The notes below the pieces were generated by a model. That model made no database searches. It was not told where the DNA came from and worked only from the letters and a program-made list of their open reading frames with translations. Shown here one piece after another: positions 1 to 5,697 of a stretch of 12,115 nt of DNA (positions are counted from its first letter, which is position 1; every line of letters starts with the position of its first letter). The stretch spans positions 1 to 12,115 of the forward strand of contig JAFLEE010000119.1 in NCBI GenBank assembly GCA_017302015.1, read 5' to 3'. The DNA is from Spirochaetota bacterium (GTDB lineage: Bacteria > Spirochaetota > UBA12135 > COTS27 > JAFLEE01). Position numbers and translations under genes: made by a program.

Positions 1-115
1 CTGCTTCCTGCAGTCCTCCGGCAATAGACGCCAGCCAATCCTATCGCGACTTTTTTACAGGAAACGCTGATCGTCCTGCCCAGGGATCGCGCCGTGGTCC
101 ATTCACCCGGCAGTG

Positions 116-126
116 CCCCCCCCCCC
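116..126. repeat. Homopolymeric C11 tract
   Basis: Eleven consecutive C residues lie in non-coding DNA 101 bases before the ATG at 228. Tracts of this length are prone to slippage in bacteria. It lies too far from any start codon to shift a frame, so any effect would be on transcription or mRNA structure, or it may be neutral. Confidence 0.8.
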
Positions 127-199
127 GTAGTGTCCACAGCAAATGATGCGGAGGCTCCCGATCGCTCCCGACGTTACGGAACGCTGACGATCATGGGTT

Positions 200-220
200 C
201 CTCCGCGCGACGCCGGAGGG
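200..220 (+). promoter_or_regulatory. Hairpin covering a strong SD before ATG 228
   Basis: CCTCCG (200-205) and CGGAGG (214-219) form a perfect 6-bp stem with an 8-base loop, extendable by a T-G pair (199/220). The right arm contains GGAGGG (215-220), a strong SD 7 bases before an ATG at 228. This ATG is in frame with the DUF218 gene and would add 34 Arg-rich residues. The SD would be hidden when the hairpin forms. Whether it is used is unclear, because the added residues match no part of the family I know. Confidence 0.35.
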
Positions 221-315
221 ACTCGCCATGCGTTTTCAGGCGACATCGCCGTTAAAATGGGTGCGGCGGCGGGAGGAGCGGTGGGGATCCTCCTGCGAGG
301 CGTCGGTTGCGCGCG

Positions 316-324
316 TGATACAAT
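316..324 (+). promoter_or_regulatory. Extended -10-like box just before ATG 330
   Basis: TGATACAAT fits the extended -10 pattern TGn-TATAAT with one mismatch. It ends five bases before the ATG at 330, so transcription from it would begin at about 330-331 and give a leaderless or nearly leaderless message. No good -35 hexamer lies 16-18 bases upstream. A second AT-rich box, TTAAAAT at 252-258, could instead give a leader of about 65 bases. This is a pattern match only. Confidence 0.3.
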
Positions 325-329
325 CCCGC

Positions 330-1142
330 ATGGGTCTTTTCCTCAAAAAACTCCTGCCGATCTGGCTGCTTCCCCCCGGGATCGTCCTGCTGCTGCTCGC
401 GGCCGTCCTCATCGCCGGGCCCAAACTCTTCCGCCGAAAGGCGCGCCTTCCCGCTTACCTCCTGACGGGACTCGCCTTCCTGCTTTTATGGTGCGCGTCC
501 ATCGAGCCGGTATCCCGGCGCCTCATGTCTTCGCTGGAAGACCGGTTCCCGGCTTGGGATGGGGCCCTCCATGGGGCCCAAGCCATCGTCGTCCTGGGCG
601 GGGGCACCATCGCCGGCGCTCCGGATGCGGGCGGGATGCCCCTTCCCGCCGGGGACGCCAATCGCAGGGTCGCCCATGCCGCCCAAGTCCAAGCGCGCAC
701 CGGCCTTCCCATCATCGCCACGGGAGGGGTGGTCTTCGAGCGGGCCGACTCGCGCTCGGAAGCGGAGGTCATGAAGGAGTCCCTCACCCGGCTGGGGGTG
801 CCCCGTGACCAAATCTACACCGAGACGCGTAGCCGGGACACCGTCGACAACGCGCGCATGACCCGCGAACTCTTGGAAAAGAAGCGGCTCGGAACCCGCG
901 TCCTCCTCATCACCTCGGCTTACCATATGCCGCGATCGATGATGCTTTTCCGCCAGGCAGGCTTATCCCCGGTCCCCGTGCCCACCGATTATAAGACCGA
1001 CCGGGGACCCGGCGTGCGCCATCGATGGGCTGAGAGCCTCCTGCTGTGGATGCCCCAAGCCTCCGAATTGCATCGGACGGTCATCGCCCTTCGAGAGCGG
1101 TTGGGCGCGGCCTTTTATTCCGTCAAGTCCGCGGGCCTCTAA
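330..1142 (+). CDS. ElyC/SanA/YdcF-family (DUF218) membrane protein
   Basis: This is a 270-residue inner-membrane protein of the DUF218 family. In E. coli, members such as ElyC and SanA affect envelope integrity and peptidoglycan or lipid-carrier metabolism. Two membrane segments lie at about residues 8-30 and 41-57, followed by a Rossmann-like DUF218 domain. Visible motifs are VVLGGG (87-92), IATGG (129-133), SEAE (143-146), ETRSRDTVDNA (165-175) and LLITSAYHMPRS (192-203), plus the late W240 and H248. The start at 330 is chosen because MGLFLKKLLPIW then the first helix lines up with the ElyC N-terminus as I remember it. The in-frame ATG at 228 has a better SD (GGAGGG at 215-220) and gives 304 residues. 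A stem-loop follows the stop. The family is secure; the precise role and the start are less so. Confidence 0.85.
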   Translation: MGLFLKKLLPIWLLPPGIVLLLLAAVLIAGPKLFRRKARLPAYLLTGLAFLLLWCASIEPVSRRLMSSLEDRFPAWDGALHGAQAIVVLGGGTIAGAPDAGGMPLPAGDANRRVAHAAQVQARTGLPIIATGGVVFERADSRSEAEVMKESLTRLGVPRDQIYTETRSRDTVDNARMTRELLEKKRLGTRVLLITSAYHMPRSMMLFRQAGLSPVPVPTDYKTDRGPGVRHRWAESLLLWMPQASELHRTVIALRERLGAAFYSVKSAGL

Positions 1143-1152
1143 TACTTCGCCG

Positions 1153-1177
1153 GCCCCAATCCGCAACGGATTTGGGC
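1153..1177 (+). terminator. Stem-loop after the DUF218 gene
   Basis: GCCC then AATCCG pair across a CAA loop with CGGATT then GGGC, with one C/T mismatch between the two blocks, ten bases after the stop codon. No T tract follows on the plus strand (the next bases are TAAAAACCC). It is therefore not a standard intrinsic terminator; it could be a weak terminator or an mRNA 3' end stabiliser. Confidence 0.4.
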
Positions 1178-1222
1178 TAAAAACCCTGAATCCTGCGGTG
1201 TTTTGGTTAACTTCCTGATGGG

Positions 1223-1234
1223 GACCGGCCGGTC
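1223..1234. promoter_or_regulatory. 12-bp perfect palindrome, operator candidate
   Basis: GACCGGCCGGTC is a perfect 12-bp palindrome. Its centre lies about 57 bases before the start point predicted from the -10 box at 1274-1279. That position suits an activator or upstream repressor site for the FecR-barrel operon. In GC-rich DNA a GC-only palindrome can arise by chance, so a binding site is only inferred. Confidence 0.35.
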
Positions 1235-1270
1235 TGGACTCAATTTTTTATGCATTTTCGCCCGTTTTCG

Positions 1271-1279
1271 TGTTATATT
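1271..1279 (+). promoter_or_regulatory. Extended -10 promoter of the FecR operon
   Basis: TGTTATATT matches the extended -10 pattern TGn-TATAAT with one mismatch, in an AT-rich island (1241-1279) that stands out against GC-rich surroundings. Transcription would start near 1286, leaving a leader of about 17 bases that includes the SD GGGAGG (1291-1296) of the next gene. There is no clear -35 hexamer. An A/T-rich stretch (CAATTTTTTATGCATTTTC, 1241-1259) could serve as an upstream contact. Confidence 0.5.
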
Positions 1280-1302
1280 CGATGTCACCCGGGAGGGTCT
1301 CC

Positions 1303-2721
1303 ATGCACGCCAAACAAATTCTGATTTTTCTCCTGCTCGCCATCGGATGGGCCTTCGCCGATACCCTGGTGGTCAAACTCGTCGCGGGCGACGTGAAAGT
1401 GCGGCGCGGCGGGGAATCGACCGCCCTCAAACTCGGGGATGTCGTCCGCGCCAACGAACAGGTCGTCACCGGGCCCTCCTCCTTCGCCGCGCTGCGCAGC
1501 GAGGACGGCTCGGTCTTTAAATTGGCCGCCGATACCGTCTTCGATGTGAAGACCCTAGAGAATACCGCCGCTAGCCGCAACCACCAATTCTCCATCCCCC
1601 AAGGGAAGGTGATGTCGAGCATCTCGCGCCTGAGCAAACAGAGCGAGGTGAGTTTCAGCACCCCTTCCGCCGTGGCCGGCGTCCGCGGTACGGTGCTGGT
1701 TCTCGAGGTCACCCCGACCGGCACGCGCCTCTTCGTCCTCAAGGGCGCCGTCGCCTTCGGAAAGGGCGGCAAGGCCGATAAAGTGGTCAATGTCAACCAA
1801 AAGGGCGAGGCCAGCGCGAGCGGGGCTCCCGTGTCGATCAAGGCGATGACCCCCGCCGATCAGGCCCAAGCCATCCAGGGCGTACCCGTCACTATCACCC
1901 TCCAGGCGGGTCCGGCGGTAGCGGGCGCGACGCCGGGGTCCTCCTCCGATCTCGACAGCCTGAAGAATGAACTCCGGCAAAACGTGGCTTCCCAGCAGCA
2001 GCGCGGCAACCAGAATCGGCAGCGCGAACAGCAGCGCGTCGCCTGGGACGCCGAGAATGGCCGCACCGTGCGCGTGGGCGGCGACCTCTTCCAAGTCAGC
2101 GAGAAGTTCAGCCGCGTCGACGACAAGAATATCCGCATGCTCCATGTCATGGACAATACCACCCAGAACCGGGTGACCGTCTTCGAGGCCAAGAGTTTCT
2201 GGGAGAAGGGCGTCCCGAACATCTCCTCGGTGCTCTCGGGCACGGGCGACGCGAACGCCTCGCTGCCCACCCGCAGCGATGTCACCCTCTCCGTGAAGGA
2301 AGCCCTCAAACCCGGCGATCTCGTCGAAATGACGATGGTAAAGACCGGCACCACCTTCGTCCAATCCTACCGCGTGAACAAGGGCGAGTGGTACGCCGGA
2401 GACCGGGCCACCCTCCTCATCGAGGGGGGCAAAAGTTTCCTCGTGCTCAAGAGCGCCGGGGGCGCCACCGACTACCGGTTCGAGTTCCAGAACCGGGTGA
2501 TCAACGCCAACACCGGGGCCGATACCGCCCTCTCGGTCGCCAATTTCGACGCGTCCAAGATCATGGGCTTCTTGCAGGGGCTCAGCGATACGGCTGTCTA
2601 TATCGCCTGGGTGCCCGACACGAAGGCGGGCACCGGCCTCTTCAATTCGGGCAAGATCGAGGTGATTGTCACCGCCGAGCACGTCACGAAGATGCTGGTG
2701 TTTCTGCTGACCCAACTGTAA
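1303..2721 (+). CDS. Secreted FecR-domain protein
   Basis: This 472-residue exported protein has an N-terminal Sec signal (MHAKQILIFLLLAIGWAFA, cut near residue 19) and no lipobox or later membrane helix, so it should be periplasmic or surface-located. Residues about 28-135 match a FecR domain: GDVKVRRGG, then LKLGDVV, then the hallmark STPSAVAGVRGT at 119-130. Residues 215-247 are rich in Gln, Arg and Asn and look like a flexible or coiled linker. The C-terminal 220 residues are not recognised. In iron signalling FecR spans the inner membrane and works with a sigma factor; neither applies here, so this is a stand-alone FecR-domain protein of the kind often paired with outer-membrane proteins. 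The start at 1303 is preferred over the upstream in-frame GTG 1270 and ATG 1282 because it has GGGAGG six bases before it and a clean signal peptide. It is first of four closely spaced genes. Confidence 0.85.
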   Translation: MHAKQILIFLLLAIGWAFADTLVVKLVAGDVKVRRGGESTALKLGDVVRANEQVVTGPSSFAALRSEDGSVFKLAADTVFDVKTLENTAASRNHQFSIPQGKVMSSISRLSKQSEVSFSTPSAVAGVRGTVLVLEVTPTGTRLFVLKGAVAFGKGGKADKVVNVNQKGEASASGAPVSIKAMTPADQAQAIQGVPVTITLQAGPAVAGATPGSSSDLDSLKNELRQNVASQQQRGNQNRQREQQRVAWDAENGRTVRVGGDLFQVSEKFSRVDDKNIRMLHVMDNTTQNRVTVFEAKSFWEKGVPNISSVLSGTGDANASLPTRSDVTLSVKEALKPGDLVEMTMVKTGTTFVQSYRVNKGEWYAGDRATLLIEGGKSFLVLKSAGGATDYRFEFQNRVINANTGADTALSVANFDASKIMGFLQGLSDTAVYIAWVPDTKAGTGLFNSGKIEVIVTAEHVTKMLVFLLTQL

Positions 2722-2724
2722 AAT
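2719..2724 (+). promoter_or_regulatory. Possible internal -10 box overlapping the FecR stop
   Basis: TAAAAT begins with the stop codon of the FecR-domain gene and lies 17 bases before the ATG at 2742. The same GTAAAAT heptamer stands before the ABC operon at 5631-5637. It could give the downstream barrel genes a second promoter with a leader of about 10-23 bases. Overlap with a stop codon makes chance likely and no -35 box is evident. Confidence 0.2.
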
Positions 2725-2741
2725 AGCCCTCGGCGAATTCT

Positions 2742-3563
2742 ATGGGGGGCGCGATGGTTTGGTTGAGGAGATCCCTGGCGATCTGTTGGCTCGTCGCGGG
2801 TGCAGGGGCGCAAGCGCTCCCTTCTGGGGCCGATGCGCTCTTGCGGGATCCCTGGCTCAAGCCCGCCCTCAATTTCGTCGTCGACCGCGCCCTCGGGGTC
2901 GCCGCCGACCCGCGGAGTTTCCAGGCCTTCTTCCAGGCCAATGCGGATGACTTCTCCCCCGGTTTCTTCAAGACGCGCCTTGGAACCGAGTGGCGGACCA
3001 TCGCCGAGCGGCCCCTCGACGACCGTTCGCGCCTGCCCTTTTCCCAGCGCTTCGATCTCTCTGTGAACGTCATTTCGATCGTCCCCAGCGCCCAACTCCA
3101 ATTCCACGCGCTGCCGGAGGGGCGCTACACTCCCCAAATCACGGTCGCCATGTCCGGTTGGGTATCCCCCTTGGCGCTGGCCCTTCCCGGATCTTTTAGC
3201 GCCTGGGGCCTCGCGCCTCACCTTACGCTCTCGAAATCCCTCGCGAAAGACGCCAAGCTTTTCGGGGGGTACCAATTCGCGACCGGCGACGTGAAATTGG
3301 GTCTCAGCAACCTGACGGGGGGCCTCGTCGGCAATTTCGACCTCACGAATTACCAGGCCCATGAGCTCTTCATCGGCGCCGTCTTCCTCGACCGGAAGAA
3401 CGCGGAGTACGCCGCTTGGGTCGATTTCAACCTGACCCGGCAGGAGGTCGTGCTGAAGGCGGAGCGGTCCAAGGGCGGATTGACCCTCGGCTTGGGCTTC
3501 TATCCCGACCACCTCCTCGGCCTCTTGCCCCTCCCCTACATGCGCTTCCGCGTGCGCATCTAG
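2742..3563 (+). CDS. Predicted outer-membrane beta-barrel protein (small)
   Basis: This 273-residue exported protein belongs to no family I can name. Residues 6-25 (VWLRRSLAICWLVAGAGAQA) are a Sec signal peptide, probably cut after AQA. Residues 26-100 look like a soluble, partly helical N-terminal part. From about residue 100 on, alternating polar and apolar stretches of 8-12 residues separated by turns suggest beta strands: SQRFDLSVNV, AWGLAPHLTLS, LFGGYQFA, VKLGLSN, ELFIGAVF, AAWVDFNL, GLTLGLGFY and the C-terminal YMRFRVRI. This suits a small barrel, although the last residue is Ile rather than the usual Phe. The start is ambiguous between 2742 and the in-frame ATG at 2754, which gives a shorter signal peptide with a G6 run four bases before it. 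It lies 20 bases after the FecR gene and 20 before the next barrel start. Confidence 0.7.
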   Translation: MGGAMVWLRRSLAICWLVAGAGAQALPSGADALLRDPWLKPALNFVVDRALGVAADPRSFQAFFQANADDFSPGFFKTRLGTEWRTIAERPLDDRSRLPFSQRFDLSVNVISIVPSAQLQFHALPEGRYTPQITVAMSGWVSPLALALPGSFSAWGLAPHLTLSKSLAKDAKLFGGYQFATGDVKLGLSNLTGGLVGNFDLTNYQAHELFIGAVFLDRKNAEYAAWVDFNLTRQEVVLKAERSKGGLTLGLGFYPDHLLGLLPLPYMRFRVRI

Positions 3564-3583
3564 GCCGCCCGATGGAGTCCCCG

Positions 3584-4969
3584 ATGCTCAAACGCCTCAA
3601 GATCCCGCTCCTCCTCGCGATGCTCGCCCCGCTTTCTTGGGCCCAAATGAGGGGCGTGCCCCTCTTCAAACTCAATTTCCAATTCGCGGCGCCCCTGAAA
3701 CTCGTCCCCGGGAGCAACCAGATGCTCGCCCCGGCGGCCTATTCGTTCCCCTACAACATCGGCTTCACCGCGGGCTATATCCAGGAATGGAATAGCGTCC
3801 AACGCACCATGGCCATCTATTCCCTGAGCTTCGACGATGATCCGATCAATAACCTCTTCGACGCCAATCTCGAGTCCAAGCAGAACACCCCGACCTTCTC
3901 CGGCCAGACGCTCTACCAGATGCTCACCGCCAAGCACCTGCTCCAACTGGGCCCCGTGCTTCGCGTCGGCGTCGCGGCCGACCTCGCGGTCAGCCTGACC
4001 CGCAATAGCCAGGCGGAGTCCTTCGGAAAGGGCCTCTACAACAATAACGAATACGGCCTCGGGGCGGAACTCACCTTCTCTAAAATCGCCAAGGGCCCCG
4101 CCGCCCTGCGCACCCTCCAGGCGACGGGAAAAATCACCGGGCGCTATGCGGCCTTCCCCAATTACTCCGACGCCTCGGGCCGGGGCGAGGCGCTCCTCAA
4201 TAGCCTCGCCGCCGGCACGACCAATTCCGTGCGCACCAATAAGGAGGATGTGATGCGCTGGGTGGCCTCCCTCGACGCCTCCACCGAGCCCTTGCCCGGC
4301 CTCGTGGCCAGCCTGAGCTACGAACTCAGCATCGACCCCTCCGTCCAAAAGTATCTCCTCGACCGCACCGGGAACCAGACCGCCCGCAGCGAAACCCTCA
4401 CGCGCAATACCCTAAGCGGCGACCTTGCCTGGTCCCTGCGGCCCGCTTCCCTCGGTCGCACGCTCCTGACCCTCGGCGCGCGGGTCCTCTATGACGGCCG
4501 CACCAGCGACCACTTGGAGCAGGGAGCCGTCGCGACGAACCTCCTGGGCCAAATTCCCGCCGATATCCGGACCAACGGCCTCGCCCTCGGGAGCGGCCAA
4601 GTCGGGCTCTTCTTCCCCGATTTCCTCAATGAGTCGACCCTGGCCATCGGCCCCACGTTCACGCTCTTCTTGAGCCGTCTGGTCTCCACCGAGTTCAATT
4701 ATTCCTACAGTCGGCGCGATTACGGCGGGAAGTACGCCCGCTACGGCATCGGCGAAGCCGCCGGGATCGACGCCGGCACCTATAAGGCCGAGAAGGTTTG
4801 GCAGAATTGGCAGACGTTCTCCCTGGCCTTCCGGTTCCGCCACGAGTCCGGCTACCGGGTCTTCCAACCCTATCTCGGCTACCAGTACAAAGACAGCAAC
4901 GACCGTGCCGATCTCGACGGCCGTTACCACATCTTCTTCCTCGGATTCAAGACGAGCCTGGAATTTTGA
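3584..4969 (+). CDS. Predicted outer-membrane beta-barrel protein (large)
   Basis: This 461-residue exported protein is not assigned to a named family. The signal peptide is MLKRLKIPLLLAMLAPLSWA (1-20), cut before Gln21. The mature protein is full of short amphipathic beta-like stretches (QFAAPLKL, YNIGFTAGY, MAIYSLSF, LRVGVAADLAVSL, YGLGAELTFS, VASLSYELSI, LTLGARVLYD, STLAIGPTFTLFLS, STEFNYSYS, TFSLAFRFR, VFQPYLGYQYK) and ends HIFFLGFKTSLEF. The terminal Phe and alternating pattern fit the BAM-recognised C-terminal strand of an outer-membrane barrel of perhaps 14-18 strands. The start at 3584 is chosen over 3572 because GGAG (3574-3577) then sits six bases upstream. Longer in-frame extensions into the previous gene are not credible. 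Asn AAT codons are clearly more frequent than in the ABC operon. It could be a porin, transporter or assembly platform; nothing visible decides. Confidence 0.75.
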   Translation: MLKRLKIPLLLAMLAPLSWAQMRGVPLFKLNFQFAAPLKLVPGSNQMLAPAAYSFPYNIGFTAGYIQEWNSVQRTMAIYSLSFDDDPINNLFDANLESKQNTPTFSGQTLYQMLTAKHLLQLGPVLRVGVAADLAVSLTRNSQAESFGKGLYNNNEYGLGAELTFSKIAKGPAALRTLQATGKITGRYAAFPNYSDASGRGEALLNSLAAGTTNSVRTNKEDVMRWVASLDASTEPLPGLVASLSYELSIDPSVQKYLLDRTGNQTARSETLTRNTLSGDLAWSLRPASLGRTLLTLGARVLYDGRTSDHLEQGAVATNLLGQIPADIRTNGLALGSGQVGLFFPDFLNESTLAIGPTFTLFLSRLVSTEFNYSYSRRDYGGKYARYGIGEAAGIDAGTYKAEKVWQNWQTFSLAFRFRHESGYRVFQPYLGYQYKDSNDRADLDGRYHIFFLGFKTSLEF

Positions 4970-4977
4970 AGGTGCCC

Positions 4978-5511
4978 ATGAGAAAGCCCATCCTCTTCCT
5001 GCTGCTTCTCACCGCCATCGCCCCGGCCGCCTGGAAAGGCAGCAAGCCCTTCTCGGGCTCCCCTTATTCCCGCGGGGTCTATGCGATACCCGCCATCGCC
5101 GCCCTCGAAAGCAAGGCTGCGGCGTTGCTGGCAAAAGCCGACGAAACCGAGGCCACGGGAGACCTGGTCAAGATGCGCGCCGAATTGGTGGCCATCATCG
5201 GGGAGTACCCGTCCACGCCCAGCGCGGCAAAAGCGGCCCTCAAAGTGGGGACCTTCGAGGCCCTCCTCGCCAATTTCGACGAGGCCCTGCCGTTCCTCGT
5301 CTGGGCAGTCAACCTCCATTATTGGAGCGAATCGGGCCCGACCGCCGCCCTCACCCTGGCCCAGTCCTTCTACGAATCCGGCGATCTGGAACTCGCCCAA
5401 GACGTGATCGAACGCCTCAAGAAAGACGCCAAATCCAAGCGGATCCCGGCCGAATGGGGCACGGCCGCCCAAGCCAAACTCGATTCGTTCGTCCCGATCG
5501 CAAAGAAATAA
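4978..5511 (+). CDS. Small secreted TPR-like helical-repeat protein
   Basis: This 177-residue protein has a Sec-type signal (MRKPILFLLLLTAIAPAAW) and then an alpha-helical body with TPR-like spacing of small and aromatic residues: KMRAELVAIIGEYPSTPSA (65-83), KAALKVGTFEALLANFDEAL (85-104), and TAALTLAQSFYESGDLELAQ (122-141) followed by DVIERLKK. The SGDLELAQDVIERL stretch is typical of a TPR second helix. TPR proteins act as protein-protein scaffolds. It starts eight bases after the stop of the large barrel gene, with SD GAAGG overlapping that stop, so translation is probably coupled. It likely works in the periplasm with the FecR-domain and barrel proteins, perhaps as an assembly partner. 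It has no lipobox and the exact family is unknown. Confidence 0.7.
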   Translation: MRKPILFLLLLTAIAPAAWKGSKPFSGSPYSRGVYAIPAIAALESKAAALLAKADETEATGDLVKMRAELVAIIGEYPSTPSAAKAALKVGTFEALLANFDEALPFLVWAVNLHYWSESGPTAALTLAQSFYESGDLELAQDVIERLKKDAKSKRIPAEWGTAAQAKLDSFVPIAKK

Positions 5512-5521
5512 CCCCCCCCCC
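5512..5521. repeat. Homopolymeric C10 tract after the TPR gene
   Basis: Ten C residues directly follow the TAA stop of the TPR-like gene and run into the first inverted repeat of the intergenic region. It could vary in length without affecting any protein. Confidence 0.8.
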
Positions 5522-5622
5522 GGCCCGGTGGGCCGATGAACGCCACCCGTCGCTTGTGACGGGACCGGCTCCCCCGGTTGCACCCGATCGGGGAATGGGG
5601 ACGGCCTAGGCAAGCCCGGCCG
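5521..5622. other. Cluster of five inverted repeats between the operons
   Basis: Back-to-back perfect inverted repeats fill this segment: CGGCCC-GGT-GGGCCG (5521-5535), CCCGTC-6 nt-GACGGG (5546-5563), ACCGG-5 nt-CCGGT (5564-5578), the palindrome CCCGATCGGG (5583-5592), and CGGCC...GGCCG enclosing GGC..GCC (5602-5622). None is followed by a T tract, so standard termination is not indicated. They could form the 3' end of the cassette transcript (a factor-dependent terminator or stabiliser), protein-binding sites for the next operon, or a dispersed intergenic element. GC-rich DNA raises the chance of short stems, but five adjoining perfect ones are notable. Confidence 0.5.
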
Positions 5623-5631
5623 ACCTCATCG

Positions 5632-5637
5632 TAAAAT
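5632..5637 (+). promoter_or_regulatory. Candidate -10 box of the ABC operon
   Basis: TAAAAT is the only AT-rich hexamer in the intergenic region and differs from TATAAT at one base. Transcription would start near 5644, giving a leader of about 54 bases that contains the 5651-5667 hairpin and a C8 tract before the SD AGGAG (5683-5687). No TG extension or recognisable -35 hexamer is seen. Confidence 0.4.
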
Positions 5638-5650
5638 CATGCTCCGAAAA

Positions 5651-5667
5651 GGCATCCCCGGGATGCC
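5651..5667 (+). promoter_or_regulatory. Perfect 8-bp inverted repeat in the ABC operon leader
   Basis: GGCATCCC and GGGATGCC flank a single C. As DNA this is a near-continuous palindrome just downstream of the candidate -10, where a repressor could block transcription. As RNA it would form a 6-7 bp stem in the leader. A C8 tract (5669-5676) follows at once. GCTCC at 5641-5645 can pair with GGAGC at 5684-5688, which overlaps the SD, so the leader might alternate between structures. Function is inferred. Confidence 0.4.
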
Positions 5668-5697
5668 ACCCCCCCCAAGCGCAGGAGCGTACCTCCC

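Larger units (their letters stand above)
1..329. other. Leader region without a convincing gene
   Basis: No reading frame here shows a recognisable protein or the coding bias of the neighbouring genes. The longest open stretch entering from the left edge, in frame 3, ends with TAG just after the C11 tract near 126 and encodes nothing I recognise. The region holds a C11 tract (116-126), a T6 tract (51-56), two copies of AACGCTGA (63-70 and 181-188), a hairpin over a strong SD (200-220), and two AT-rich -10-like boxes (TTAAAAT at 252-258 and TACAAT at 319-324) before the DUF218 gene. If translation of that gene starts at 228 rather than 330, the last 102 bases would be coding. Confidence 0.6.

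Noticed and set aside
51-56. T6 run as a terminator of an upstream gene
   Set aside because: No stable stem precedes it in the visible sequence, so it does not qualify as an intrinsic terminator.
556-579. ATGGGGCCC repeated twice within the DUF218 gene
   Set aside because: It is explained by the coding of two Gly-Ala pairs (GALHGA) in GC-rich codons; no further copies.
1555-2715. Minus-strand open frame of 386 codons opposite the FecR gene
   Set aside because: Antisense artefact; the plus frame has a signal peptide, SD and FecR motif.
3416-3583. N-terminal extension of the large barrel protein back to 3416
   Set aside because: It overlaps the end of the small barrel gene, is Arg/Pro-rich, and would place the signal peptide internally.
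5512-5697. A riboswitch of known class before the ABC operon
   Set aside because: No conserved motif of any riboswitch I know is visible; only simple hairpins are seen.
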